64,000 nt of DNA from Volutella citrinella (taxonomy: Eukaryota; Ascomycota; Sordariomycetes; Hypocreales; Nectriaceae): assembly GCA_034401135.1 (NCBI GenBank), contig JAWZSP010000011.1:434001-498000 (forward strand), read 5' to 3'. Below the pieces are notes generated by a model. The model did not search any database. It saw nothing but the letters and a program-made list of their open reading frames with translations, and had not been told where the DNA came from. This document shows, in pieces, positions 35,538 to 44,582 of the stretch. Within the stretch, counting starts at the first letter, position 1, and each line of letters begins with the position of its first letter. The translations under genes and the position numbers were made by a program.

Positions 35538-36568
35538 ATGTCTTCGAACCGCAGCTCAGAGGCGCCCGAGGCTCCCCCTCGCCCGCGTATTGTTGTTGAT
35601 CCTTATGCCCTTGAAGAATTGCGTACCAAAGAGCGCAAAGATTTGCCGAACATCATCAAAGCTGTGAAGCCAGGGCTGCACGCTAAAGATTTCCGACCGA
35701 CTCATCGCCTTAACACTCGAGGCAATCGAACAGAGTTCATGACCGCCAAGGATACCGGCTTCAACAGCGCCAGCAATGTAATGCCCTTGTCTGATCATCC
35801 TGACCTTGTTGTGGCTAACCATTTTTCCTTTGGCAGACTTTCAGTTTCTTCGACGTGTGGATCTGCTCCCGCCTTGGCCTCGATCGCGCTGGTCAACCGA
35901 TGTTTTGTCGTCTCGCTTTCCGAGGAGCTGACGACGAGGAGGTTCTCGAAAGCGCCTCTGGGTTCTGGCAGACCTCTATTGGCGACTCGTCCGACCTCCG
36001 TCATGCCGTTCGATACACCGCGAAGACTCTCCCGAATCCCGTCTACATCCCCGCCGAGTACGCCCATCCGAAGGGGTACTTCTTCGCTCAACTGAATGCC
36101 CGCCCAAATCACGTCAAGGCGCTCTTCATCGCGTGTTTCGGTCAGATCAACCCGCTGACTTGTCGCCACTGTGCCTCGACTTTCATGACGACTGTCACAT
36201 CCTTCGGCGACCACATACTCTGGCCATTTCACGCTTGCATGTCGATTGCCGACTTCCACGGGGGTTCTTGCGCTAATTGCGTCTGGCGCGAGTGCCCTGA
36301 TTGCAGCTGGTCCTTTATGCCTGGCTACCTCCCCACTCGCCGAGACGAAGGCCCTCTGCTTTATCCTCTGCGTGGTCGGGACACAATTCGTGAGGATGGT
36401 CATAACCGCTACTATGAGGTCGATCCCATGAACCCTTCGAGTTGCCCTGAGATCACTTGTAATCTTCCCGCACTTGAGCCGATCCCTGAGGAGGATATGC
36501 AAGCGCGGCTTGAAACCGCTAGGGAGCGTTCTTGGGATGATTATATGACTGGGTTCCGCCATCTGTAA
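35538..36568 (+). CDS. Antisense, spliced Cys-rich (DUF3716-like) protein in the retrotransposon
   Basis: Exon 1 (35538-35777) and exon 2 (35837-36568) with a 59-bp GT-AG intron (35778-35836; CTAAC branch, GCAG acceptor) give 323 residues. The C-terminal half has TCRHCASTF, a histidine/cysteine HACMS, then GGSCANCVWRECPDCSW. This resembles the GACANC-x-C zinc-binding pattern of the fungal DUF3716 domain. The N-terminal part carries PDP-type basic residues and FFDVWICSRLG. The function is unknown. It is transcribed opposite to the retroelement genome, and its intron would be in antisense orientation in genomic RNA. The start ATG follows a pyrimidine-rich leader; in-frame codons upstream to 35319 look like promoter sequence. 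Confidence 0.7.
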
Positions 36569-37196
36569 GGGCTCTAGCAGTGGGACTGTTGCTTTTGGGT
36601 TGCTGGACATGGGATTTTCTTTGGGTTGGAGCTGGTTTGCTGTGTCCGATCGGGCCCATCCGCTTTTGTTCTTTGCGTCTGTCTTCATTCTGGGTCTTCA
36701 GGTTGCTTAAGTAGTGAGCGTCTTCGCTCTAAGAATGGAAAATTTTCTTCCCGGCACTCTGTGGTCTCCAGGCGTCGTTTCCTTTGTGCCCGTTCTGATC
36801 GTTCCAATATGTGTCTTCGCTGTGCGTCACATCTTGTCTAACTGATCGTCTTGGACTGTCGAGTTCCGCGCCTGAGCGTGTCTCACAGCGTCCTGGCTGG
36901 GGTCGGCTCGTGTCTTGGACAGTCTTGGGGCGTGTCCGGCGCTGTCGAGCCGCTTGTCTTAACGTGTCGCCGACAGTGTCCTCTGGTCGATCTGGCTTGT
37001 CTCGTCTCGTCCCAGCGGTTGTGGCCAGTTGTCGTCGTGTGTCAAAATTTTTCTGGGTAGGTCACCCAAGTCTTTTGGTGTGTGTTTTGGTCGCGTCTTG
37101 CCATCACACCCATCCTCCCCGGTCAGCCACCACAGCTCCCGCACGCGTGAGCTGGCCTGTTCCTGTCTGATCGGGCAGAATCCTCCCCATCTCCGC
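36569..37196. other. Convergent intergenic region inside the retrotransposon
   Basis: About 630 bp between the stop of the antisense gene and the stop of gag-pol. It is T-rich on the plus strand. Small ORFs are present on the plus strand but overlap each other and lack motifs. It probably holds the two 3' ends. Confidence 0.4.
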
Positions 37197-40100
37197 TTAG
37201 AGTTTGGAGTATTGGTCTCGCGCCGCTTTTGGCATCGTCGGCAGTTGGACCTCTACCCTATAACCAGGGCCTTTTCTTGGAGGAGGCATCCTTTCTTCCT
37301 CATCCACAACCCCAGACTCGTCACTAAATGACGAGTCGCTTGCATCCGACTCATCATCACTGGATTCTAGAAGGCTTCCTTCCTCTTCCGAGAGGCTGTC
37401 GCTTTCTTTGTCCTGGTTTGTTTCGAGATTTGCAAGTTCTTCCTCGAGATTAAACCACCAGCCACTCTCATCTTGGATAAACTTCTTCAAATGTTCTCCA
37501 TGGGTCGTGGTGGCCAGTTTGATCCCGTCAAGTGTTTCCAGCTGGTAGCTTGGCGATCCCTGGCTGTGCCTGTGTATTCTGAAGGGGCCCTGCCAGCGCG
37601 GTCGCATTTTGGCCTCTGTCGACATGTCCTGGGATCTTGGCACATCGTACTTCAGCACTAGGTCTCCTTCCACCAACGGTTCTTTCCTGAGTGAGTGCAA
37701 ATTGGTCTTGTCGGTCCGATCAGCCAGTTTCCTCCTAAATGCTGTTGCTTTTCGGATGGCTTCATTAACATCCTCCTCTTTCCTCTGGAGGACCTTGATC
37801 CTTCGCAGCAGCAAATCTTCAGAGCTCCTGACCTCATCCCAATTCACAGTCCTCCAGGTAGGGATCTTGACTTCGATCGGTAGTCTAGGTTCCCATCCAT
37901 GAAGCAGGTAGAAGGCTGATCGTCCGTGGGATGCTCTGATCGCGGATCTGTCGGCTAAGAGGACTTCCTCCAGCTGGTCAACCCAGCACCCACCCAGCTT
38001 CTTGAGCGCATTTGTCAGGATGGAGTGCCCTCCTTCCACAATGCCATTAGCCTTCGGGTTATAGGCTGACGTCCAGATCACCCTGATCCCATAGTCCTCA
38101 AGTACTCGCTTGAAGTCCTTCTTCGTTTCCTTCCCATTGTCGACAACTGCCTCTTGAGGCATGCCATACCTAAATATGACACGCTTGACGAAGGCCTTGA
38201 ACGTTTTCACTGTGACTTTGCTCACGGCTTCGGCCTCAATCCACCCCATCAGATCACATCGTCCCTCGTAAAGGAACTTCTTTCCTTTTCGTGGAGGCAT
38301 GTACTGGGCGTCGAAGTGGATCTTCTCCATTGGCCTCCCTGGCGTCGAAAAGCCGGCCTTTTCCCTTGGTCGCCTGGGATCATGCTCTTGGCATGTCGCA
38401 CAGGCTGTCACTAATGAATATGCGTCTGATCGCATCGACTTCCAGTAGTACCTCCCTGCTGCTGAGTTGAAGGTCGCCTCTCGTCCTTTGTGCCCATTTT
38501 CAGTATGGCAACATCGCAGGATCTCCCTCTGAGTCCCCCCGTCGTCAACCACTAGGACTGGGTCCGCATAAAGCCCGCCTGGCCTCTTCCATAAGTAACG
38601 CTTCTTTACCATGAACTTCGGGGCATTCCGCCTTATCTTGCGGTAGGCTTCAGGTGAAATTCCGGCGGGTCTTTCCAGCGTTTGAAGGTACCTCCCCATC
38701 ACCTGGCATTCAGCTCCATAGCTCTGGTCCAGCTCCTTACTGTCGTCATCCAGGGTGATCGTATTAAGGTGAAGGTCGATAAACTGGTCCATGTCTCCTT
38801 CGACGTCCTGATCCATCTGGTCAGATGGACCGGGCTCCTTTCGGGACAGCCCGTCAGCCGCGCCATTCTTCTTTCCTGGGACATGCTTTGCAGTGAAGTC
38901 GAAAAGCATGATATAGCTTAGCCATCGGTTGATCAGGGCCCCGGGGACATCGTCTGCTCGCCCGTTCAACTGGTGAACCAGGACCTGGGAATCCGTTTCC
39001 AGGGTAAAAGGGACTCCATAGAGGTAGCCTCTCAGTCTCCGAAAGGCATGCAGAACTCCTTTGCATTCGCGCTTTGTCGCATCGTACCCTTGTTCTGCAG
39101 TCGTCCATACTCCTGATTCGTATCGAGCTGGCTTGCGCTTACCGTCCACAACTTGTAGGATCAGGGCTCCCCATCCACGAAGGCTGGCATCTACCATGAG
39201 TATAATTTCACCGGCTCCTTCGCTGTAATCCAGCGTGATCAGGATGGGGGCAGTGACCAATCTCTCTTTGAGGACCTTCATAGCATCTTCCTGCTCAGGG
39301 CCCCAAACCCATTCGGCATCCTTCTTCAAGAGCTTAGTGAGAGGTATCGCGATCCAGGCGTAGCCCATCACCCAGATCCGGAAGAACCCTGTGACTCCTA
39401 GGAATCCTCGTACTTGTGTAATGTCTTCGCAGGCTTTCCACTCCAGGATCTTGATGATCTTTTCCTCAGAGGGTTTCCGCCCGTTGTTGCCACACAGGTA
39501 TCCCACCAGAATTGCTGTTTCCTGACAGAACTGGGATTTTGCTGCTGAGATCGTGCAGCCAGAGAGCTCCACATTAAGAAGGGCCTTGTCCAGGTTGACC
39601 AGATGCTCCATGACGTATCGCCTTACGCCAGGAAGGCTCTCCTCCCCGCCGTAGTCAGTCGCTGGACCTCTAACTGCAATGTCGTCAAGGTAGGCCCGGC
39701 ATACGTCAGGGATCAGATCAAACAGAATCCTGGTCATAATCCTTGAGAACTGAGCTACCGAGTTGGTGGCTCCCTGTGGGAGTCGACACACCCGCAGTAG
39801 CCCCAGAGGTGTCATGAACGACGTCATATCCCGGCTCTTCTCATCCAAGGGGACCTGATCATAACCGGAAAAGAAATCCAGGACGCTGGTGATCTTGCAT
39901 TGCGCAAAGTCGGCTGAGAATTCATCGGTATTAGGCGGACTCATGGCGTCTTTGATCGTAAACGCATTGTACTTCGTCGCCGAATTGATCAGTCGCAGGC
40001 CGCCGTCTTTCTTCTGAACCAGGAACCAAGGGTTGCGGTACGACCCATGACTTTCCTCCAGGACCCCTCGTTCCAGTCGGGCCCTCAAGAGGTCGATCAC

Positions 40101-43100
40101 TTTATTAGCCATGCCCTTCGGGATCGGTATAGTACCAGCCTGGAACGCCCGGTGAGGGATCACTTTGATCGTCTGTGGCGGCGCGACCAGAGGGTCCAGC
40201 AATCCGCTCTCTGTAAAGTCCCAGGCTAGGGCCGCCTCACGGTTGTACAGCACCTCTGTTAGAACTTCCCGTTCTTGCCGGGTAAGGGTGCCGTCGACTT
40301 GATCAAGCAGATTCTTGAGTCTCTCTGCTGTCAGCCGGGTGCCCTTCTCGATTTTGGAGAACTTTGGTGTTAGCCCTGGGTACTTGGGTGGACCCTGGAA
40401 GTTCTTCTGGGCCTCAGCCAACTTCTTCTCCTTCCACTGCGGGTCTCCTTCGGGGGTTGAGCCATCAGGTGGCACGTCCTCCAGAGGTCTGATCTTATCG
40501 GCTTTGCGCTTGTACATCGTGTTGGCTTTGATGTCTTCGCCCGGTTGCTCTGCGCAGGTCCTCTTCTGGTCGCTGAACATCTGCGTCTGCTCGTCCATAG
40601 CAGCTTGCACCATCGTTCGATAACAGCCCCAGATCTCCTTCTTGATCAGTTTGACAATCTCGCAGGCCGTATCCTGTCCGATCTTTCTCAAAGTGCTGCG
40701 ATCATCGTCTCCTTCGAGGGTGACTTTCTCCTCCCCGCTCGGATCCAGAGTGCAGGCGTTCGTCTTTGGGTTCTGCTGGCAGTCCTCTCTCCCAAAACGC
40801 GGCTGGTCGTATCGTATGTTGCCGGCTGCTGCCGTCACGACTCTGATCTCTCCGAGTTGGCATCGGATGAGTAGGTTCCCATCGCGAGACGTGTGATCGA
40901 ACGAGACCTTACATGTTCGGATGAAGGGCATTCCTAGCAAAAGGGGCACACTGACCCCGTCCGGGACGACGTACATCCTCTGCTCCACCCACACATTCCC
41001 TAAGTAGAGTTTTGTTAGACACTCACCTACCATCTTGACCTTTTCCCCGTTATAGGCCGTGGTTGTGGCCTTAGCGTACCCGACCTTCAGACCGGAAGCC
41101 TTGGCCACTGATTCAGAGATCAGGTTCCCTTCTGCCCCGGTGTCCACCAGCCCTTCGATAGCTGGTCCGTCTGCTCGATCAAGCCGAACTCTGATTCGTG
41201 GTAACTCTTGGCAGTGGGAGATCAATCTCGCGCTTACTGCGCTTTCCAGGTTGATTGAGACTTGATGGGTTCGCAGCTCCTCACGCCACTCCGACTTGTC
41301 CGTCATCGACTGGCCGAGCAGATCTGCGATCTGGTTGTCCGGAGCGATCTTGACGTTGTTGACCTTGCATTTCTCCTTCATGGCTTCAAAGTAGGCGTCT
41401 GAGAAGTTTTGCGGTTGGGCTTCCTCCATTACAGCATAAGCCGCCATGCGGGTTTGATCGCGGCCAGCCCCTATGCTAGATACTGGCTCGATGTACTGGG
41501 TGTTCGTTACTTCGTCAACGACCTCCCCAATGTCTCGGTGAAATCCCTCTGCAAATTGAGGGTCGAGCTTCATGATGTCCTTTAAGGAGACGTTCATCTT
41601 CCGATTAGCGGCTTCAGCGCGCAGTCTCTGCCTGATCCGATCTTTGCTGTCATCAGGGGTGGTCCTAGGATTCGTGTTCCTGTCGTCGCTGGGTTGGCGG
41701 CCGGACTGCGAGCGCTTCATCGAGGCGTCCTCTTGGGGATCATCCCGTTGGTCTTGAGGATGTTGATGGGAACCGATCGCCTTCCCATCGTTACTCCTCA
41801 GGCGCTTATTGGCCGCATTGTTGACTCGAATGCCCTTCTCCGCCACATCAGGGCCCGGGCCGTCTTCATCCACTGTGAGGAAATTGGTCCTTGTCTGGCT
41901 AGAAAACGTCCCTTGGGCTAACCGATCGTTCCGATCAGGGTGAAGCTGAATCCGGGGGTTGAGTCGGGAGCCCTCATTCTTCTTCATGAATCTCTCGAAG
42001 AGGTCCTTCTCCTCGGGTGTCTCAACATACCCCCCAGGCGGCTTCCAGAAATGTGTAAGGGTCTCCCCGAGACTCCATGCCTCGGTACCCGGGAAACGGT
42101 TCGACCACAGGACCATTCCTCGTCTGATCCCGCCCGCGCTGTGGCGGAAGATTCCGACCAGGAATGGGGGCACAAAGTACTCACCAAGCCAGACAGCCCC
42201 CGCGCTTGGTTCATAATGGGTAATATGCTCCTTCTTACTGTCCTTTCGCAGCTTCAGGCAATCTCTCAGAGCATGATCCTCATCGCCGCAGTAATAACAC
42301 CGATACTGCTTGAACTCGCCTGCTACCATTGTCGCGATGTCTTGGTCGTTCCTCTCGATGATCCTCTCAATTGTCTGGCAGTCGTGGATTTCCTCAACAG
42401 CGGCCGTGTTCGTCTGGATATTCCGGATCCGCGCACCTTGTTGCAAGACGCGTCTTTTCTCGCGGGTCCCCTCTTGGTCCTTAAGGACTGCGACCTGGAT
42501 GCTCAGCTCCTCGATCTGACGGGTCAGATCGGCTAGCGCTGACTCGGCGCCGCTCGCTTCCTCATTCCTGTGCTGGAAACTGACCCTTTTGTCCTTCGGG
42601 AGCGAGTGCCGGGCTCTGTCTGGCTGGTCGGCGGGGTCGCCTACCTTGCTTCGCGACGCGCCACCCCCTTCAGAGTCACTGTTCCACTCTGATCGGCCCG
42701 ATCTCTCAGTGATCCCTTCAACCTGGAGGATCGTGTTGATGCTGTCCGACACCGTTTTGTAGGGCTTCTCTAGGATGGTGTCTGGGGTGCAGCTGAGTTG
42801 CCTGCACAGTTCCTTCTTCCATTGGTCAGGGAGCCCTTTATATAAGGTGTAAGCGAAGGTCGTGTTGGTTGCCCAATCATTTGGGTAAACCGCCTTGATC
42901 AGGTAGGCGTGCTTGTCCATCCACCTTCTCATGCCTTGGACATCCCCCAGTTTGATGTCGGGGTTTGCCATGTTCATGAGTTGGTGAATCGGTGCTCCAT
43001 CCAGCTCATCATCATAGCTCTTGAACCGTTTGATCAGCATGCTCTTGGCTTCTTCCCAAGAGCAGCCTTCCACAGTTCTCCTTACTTGCTTCATCAAGGA

Positions 43101-43799
43101 TCTTCCGGTGACCCTTAAATCCACGTCCTCCTTCATCTGGCTCTCAGAGAATCCTTGAGCCCTCATGTGATCCTCGTAACGTTTAAGGAAGAAGGTGATC
43201 CCATCCCCATCAAAGTAATATTGATCAGGGAAGGGACGGTACTCGCTGCTCGCTGGGTGATCCATCTTGGAGCTAAACAGCGGAGTGGTTACTGCTTCTT
43301 CGTAGTCTGGAGGGGTCGCAGATGTGAACGGTTTTCCCGTGCAAGATGCCTTGCTAAGAGGTTGAACAGTCTGATCAATTCCGTGGGATTCCCCGAGGGT
43401 TGAAAGAATATCTGGTGACTGAATAGGCTCAGTATGAGAAGTTGTATGAGAAGTCCCTTCTGCTGGAAGGTCCGCAGCAGGCATGTGCTTGGTTGCTTCG
43501 TGCTTTCTCTTGCGTGTCATGGTGATGATTCCATCCCATGGGATCTGTTCGAATATAAGTGCGTAAGCCAGTAGCAGCAGAACTGTCGTCAAGCTGACTC
43601 TTGCAGCCACGCAGATTACCACTAATCTGGTTATCGCGGTGAGTTTTCCAATCGGTATGGAGACCGTGATCGGGAATTCGACCTTCGGCTCAAAACATAG
43701 CGTGTCCATTCCATAATTGGCCTGATCGGGCCGAATCTCGGGGCAGGATTTGTTATGTCTTTGCCCTGGCCAGGCGACTGGCGATGCTTTGTCTCGCAT
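37197..43799 (-). CDS. Gag-Pol polyprotein (Gag, protease, RT, RNase H, integrase)
   Basis: One uninterrupted ORF of 2,200 codons. A better start may be ATG 43520 (ACCATGA, MTRKRKHE), since the first 93 residues look like leader. Gag has a retrotransposon Gag fold (FDGDGITFFLKRYEDHM...) and a CX2CX4HX4C knuckle CYYCGDEDHALRDC near 42260-42300. Protease: VDTGAEGNLIS near 41140, then LLLGMPFI. RT: VQKKDGGLRLI, FSGYDQVPLD, LPQGATNS and AYLDDIA near 39690. RNase H: MVDASLRGWG and LETDSQ, ending AADGLSRK. Integrase: H-H-C-C (CHTENGH...CATCQEH), then IHFDAQY, VVDNGKE and NGIVEGGH as the D,D,E triad. Domain order RT-RH-IN places it in Ty3/gypsy. There is no frameshift between gag and pol and no obvious chromodomain. 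All catalytic residues checked are intact. Confidence 0.92.
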   Translation of the reverse strand: MRDKASPVAWPGQRHNKSCPEIRPDQANYGMDTLCFEPKVEFPITVSIPIGKLTAITRLVVICVAARVSLTTVLLLLAYALIFEQIPWDGIITMTRKRKHEATKHMPAADLPAEGTSHTTSHTEPIQSPDILSTLGESHGIDQTVQPLSKASCTGKPFTSATPPDYEEAVTTPLFSSKMDHPASSEYRPFPDQYYFDGDGITFFLKRYEDHMRAQGFSESQMKEDVDLRVTGRSLMKQVRRTVEGCSWEEAKSMLIKRFKSYDDELDGAPIHQLMNMANPDIKLGDVQGMRRWMDKHAYLIKAVYPNDWATNTTFAYTLYKGLPDQWKKELCRQLSCTPDTILEKPYKTVSDSINTILQVEGITERSGRSEWNSDSEGGGASRSKVGDPADQPDRARHSLPKDKRVSFQHRNEEASGAESALADLTRQIEELSIQVAVLKDQEGTREKRRVLQQGARIRNIQTNTAAVEEIHDCQTIERIIERNDQDIATMVAGEFKQYRCYYCGDEDHALRDCLKLRKDSKKEHITHYEPSAGAVWLGEYFVPPFLVGIFRHSAGGIRRGMVLWSNRFPGTEAWSLGETLTHFWKPPGGYVETPEEKDLFERFMKKNEGSRLNPRIQLHPDRNDRLAQGTFSSQTRTNFLTVDEDGPGPDVAEKGIRVNNAANKRLRSNDGKAIGSHQHPQDQRDDPQEDASMKRSQSGRQPSDDRNTNPRTTPDDSKDRIRQRLRAEAANRKMNVSLKDIMKLDPQFAEGFHRDIGEVVDEVTNTQYIEPVSSIGAGRDQTRMAAYAVMEEAQPQNFSDAYFEAMKEKCKVNNVKIAPDNQIADLLGQSMTDKSEWREELRTHQVSINLESAVSARLISHCQELPRIRVRLDRADGPAIEGLVDTGAEGNLISESVAKASGLKVGYAKATTTAYNGEKVKMVGECLTKLYLGNVWVEQRMYVVPDGVSVPLLLGMPFIRTCKVSFDHTSRDGNLLIRCQLGEIRVVTAAAGNIRYDQPRFGREDCQQNPKTNACTLDPSGEEKVTLEGDDDRSTLRKIGQDTACEIVKLIKKEIWGCYRTMVQAAMDEQTQMFSDQKRTCAEQPGEDIKANTMYKRKADKIRPLEDVPPDGSTPEGDPQWKEKKLAEAQKNFQGPPKYPGLTPKFSKIEKGTRLTAERLKNLLDQVDGTLTRQEREVLTEVLYNREAALAWDFTESGLLDPLVAPPQTIKVIPHRAFQAGTIPIPKGMANKVIDLLRARLERGVLEESHGSYRNPWFLVQKKDGGLRLINSATKYNAFTIKDAMSPPNTDEFSADFAQCKITSVLDFFSGYDQVPLDEKSRDMTSFMTPLGLLRVCRLPQGATNSVAQFSRIMTRILFDLIPDVCRAYLDDIAVRGPATDYGGEESLPGVRRYVMEHLVNLDKALLNVELSGCTISAAKSQFCQETAILVGYLCGNNGRKPSEEKIIKILEWKACEDITQVRGFLGVTGFFRIWVMGYAWIAIPLTKLLKKDAEWVWGPEQEDAMKVLKERLVTAPILITLDYSEGAGEIILMVDASLRGWGALILQVVDGKRKPARYESGVWTTAEQGYDATKRECKGVLHAFRRLRGYLYGVPFTLETDSQVLVHQLNGRADDVPGALINRWLSYIMLFDFTAKHVPGKKNGAADGLSRKEPGPSDQMDQDVEGDMDQFIDLHLNTITLDDDSKELDQSYGAECQVMGRYLQTLERPAGISPEAYRKIRRNAPKFMVKKRYLWKRPGGLYADPVLVVDDGGTQREILRCCHTENGHKGREATFNSAAGRYYWKSMRSDAYSLVTACATCQEHDPRRPREKAGFSTPGRPMEKIHFDAQYMPPRKGKKFLYEGRCDLMGWIEAEAVSKVTVKTFKAFVKRVIFRYGMPQEAVVDNGKETKKDFKRVLEDYGIRVIWTSAYNPKANGIVEGGHSILTNALKKLGGCWVDQLEEVLLADRSAIRASHGRSAFYLLHGWEPRLPIEVKIPTWRTVNWDEVRSSEDLLLRRIKVLQRKEEDVNEAIRKATAFRRKLADRTDKTNLHSLRKEPLVEGDLVLKYDVPRSQDMSTEAKMRPRWQGPFRIHRHSQGSPSYQLETLDGIKLATTTHGEHLKKFIQDESGWWFNLEEELANLETNQDKESDSLSEEEGSLLESSDDESDASDSSFSDESGVVDEEERMPPPRKGPGYRVEVQLPTMPKAARDQYSKL

Positions 43800-44094
43800 C
43801 TCGGGTCGTCTTCCGCTCCCTTCTCAGGTCCGCCGATTGAAGTGTCCACCCAATTGGAATGATGATTCGGCTTCGATCATGAAGAATCCTCCATCCGATC
43901 TTTGCTCGTAGTTGAATCGTTTTTCGGGGTTCGCGCGACCGCCCACTCTTGGAGCAGTCGCCTCGCTTTCCGACTTCGAATCAGGGATTGCAGGTTCTGG
44001 TGCAGCGTAGAAGTGCTCCTCTGGTCGAGCCGTCTGATCATTCAGATCTCTGGCCTCTGACAAAGGAATACCCCCCCCACCGTGACCTCCAAAT
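43800..44094 (-). other. 5' leader of the retrotransposon
   Basis: About 295 bp between the 5' LTR and the first gag ATG, containing the primer-binding site and probably the packaging region. A 129-codon minus ORF (43824-44213) runs through it into the LTR and has no motif. Confidence 0.5.
44074..44091 (-). other. Putative tRNA primer-binding site
   Basis: Three bases after the 5' LTR the minus strand reads TGGAGGTCACGGTGGGGG. It starts with TGG, as expected for pairing to a tRNA 3' CCA end. Which tRNA primes was not determined. Confidence 0.55.
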
Positions 44095-44429
44095 TTGTTG
44101 GTGAGAATGACAGGCCCAAACAAACACCAATAATTGTCAGTGTCCCCTGCAGAAACCTGCCGTAGGGTAACTGAACTTGGGCGAAAAGCGAAATTTTGCG
44201 TGACCTCCAGCAAGAGAACCTCGCAAGATAAACAAAATCTGAATTGACCAGCGATCTGATCAGACAGAAATGAAGGAGTCCCTGAACAGAAAAAGATTGA
44301 AAGAGGGGGAAAATTCTTGTTGATCTCAAGTACTGAGCGAACCTGCCCCTTTTAAGCTACTGACCCAAACGCCCAATTGACCAATCCAGCCCAACCACCA
44401 AAATGCCAATGTGATCCAGCTGCCACACA
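44095..44429 (-). repeat. 5' LTR of the intact retrotransposon
   Basis: 335 bp. The minus-strand U3 contains GATTGGTCAATTGG (CCAAT-type boxes) and GCTTAAAAGGGG near 44346-44357 as a TATA-like promoter element that would drive genomic RNA. The right boundary is followed by the target duplication GCACT. Confidence 0.9.
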
Positions 44430-44434
44430 GCACT

Positions 44435-44582
44435 AAGATTACTTAGAACCTATAAGTAAAAGTTAATATAGCGGCCTACCCCTAACTATATGCTCGTTCC
44501 TAGCTTCGGCCTGTAGCCATATCTTTATATCCTTCTACCTCTCCAGATTCCGGTTACCTAACTATTAGATATAGCAGCCTAG
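44435..44582 (+). repeat. Right LTR of the degraded chromovirus, 3' portion
   Basis: It resumes with AAGATTACTTAGAACC exactly where the left copy continues after its CACT (25470s). It ends near GGTCCATAACA, a typical CA terminus. Joined with 32165-32289 it gives an LTR of about 273 bp. Confidence 0.65.

Larger units (their letters stand above)
32290..44429 (-). mobile_element. Intact 12.1-kb Ty3/gypsy-type LTR retrotransposon with cargo genes
   Basis: Two 335-bp direct repeats (32290-32624 and 44095-44429) bound the element, with 5-bp target duplications GCACT at 32285-32289 and 44430-44434. On the minus strand the order is: 5' LTR, primer-binding site, Gag-Pol ORF, an antisense spliced gene, a Ulp1-like protease gene, polypurine tract, 3' LTR. 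LTRs start TGTGTGG and end CCAACA(A) in this orientation. By eye the LTRs show no difference, no ORF is broken and no RIP bias is visible, so the insertion is recent relative to the dead chromovirus it sits in. Ordinary Ty3 elements are 5-7 kb; the excess is the cargo block of about 4.5 kb after integrase. Confidence 0.9.

Noticed and set aside
35795..36688. 297-codon minus ORF opposite the antisense cargo gene
   Set aside because: Overlaps the spliced plus-strand gene, which has Cys-motifs and splice signals. This frame lacks any motif.
32290..44429. Integrated mycovirus as origin of the 2,200-codon polyprotein
   Set aside because: LTRs, target duplication, primer-binding site, polypurine tract and Gag-PR-RT-RH-IN order identify an LTR retrotransposon.
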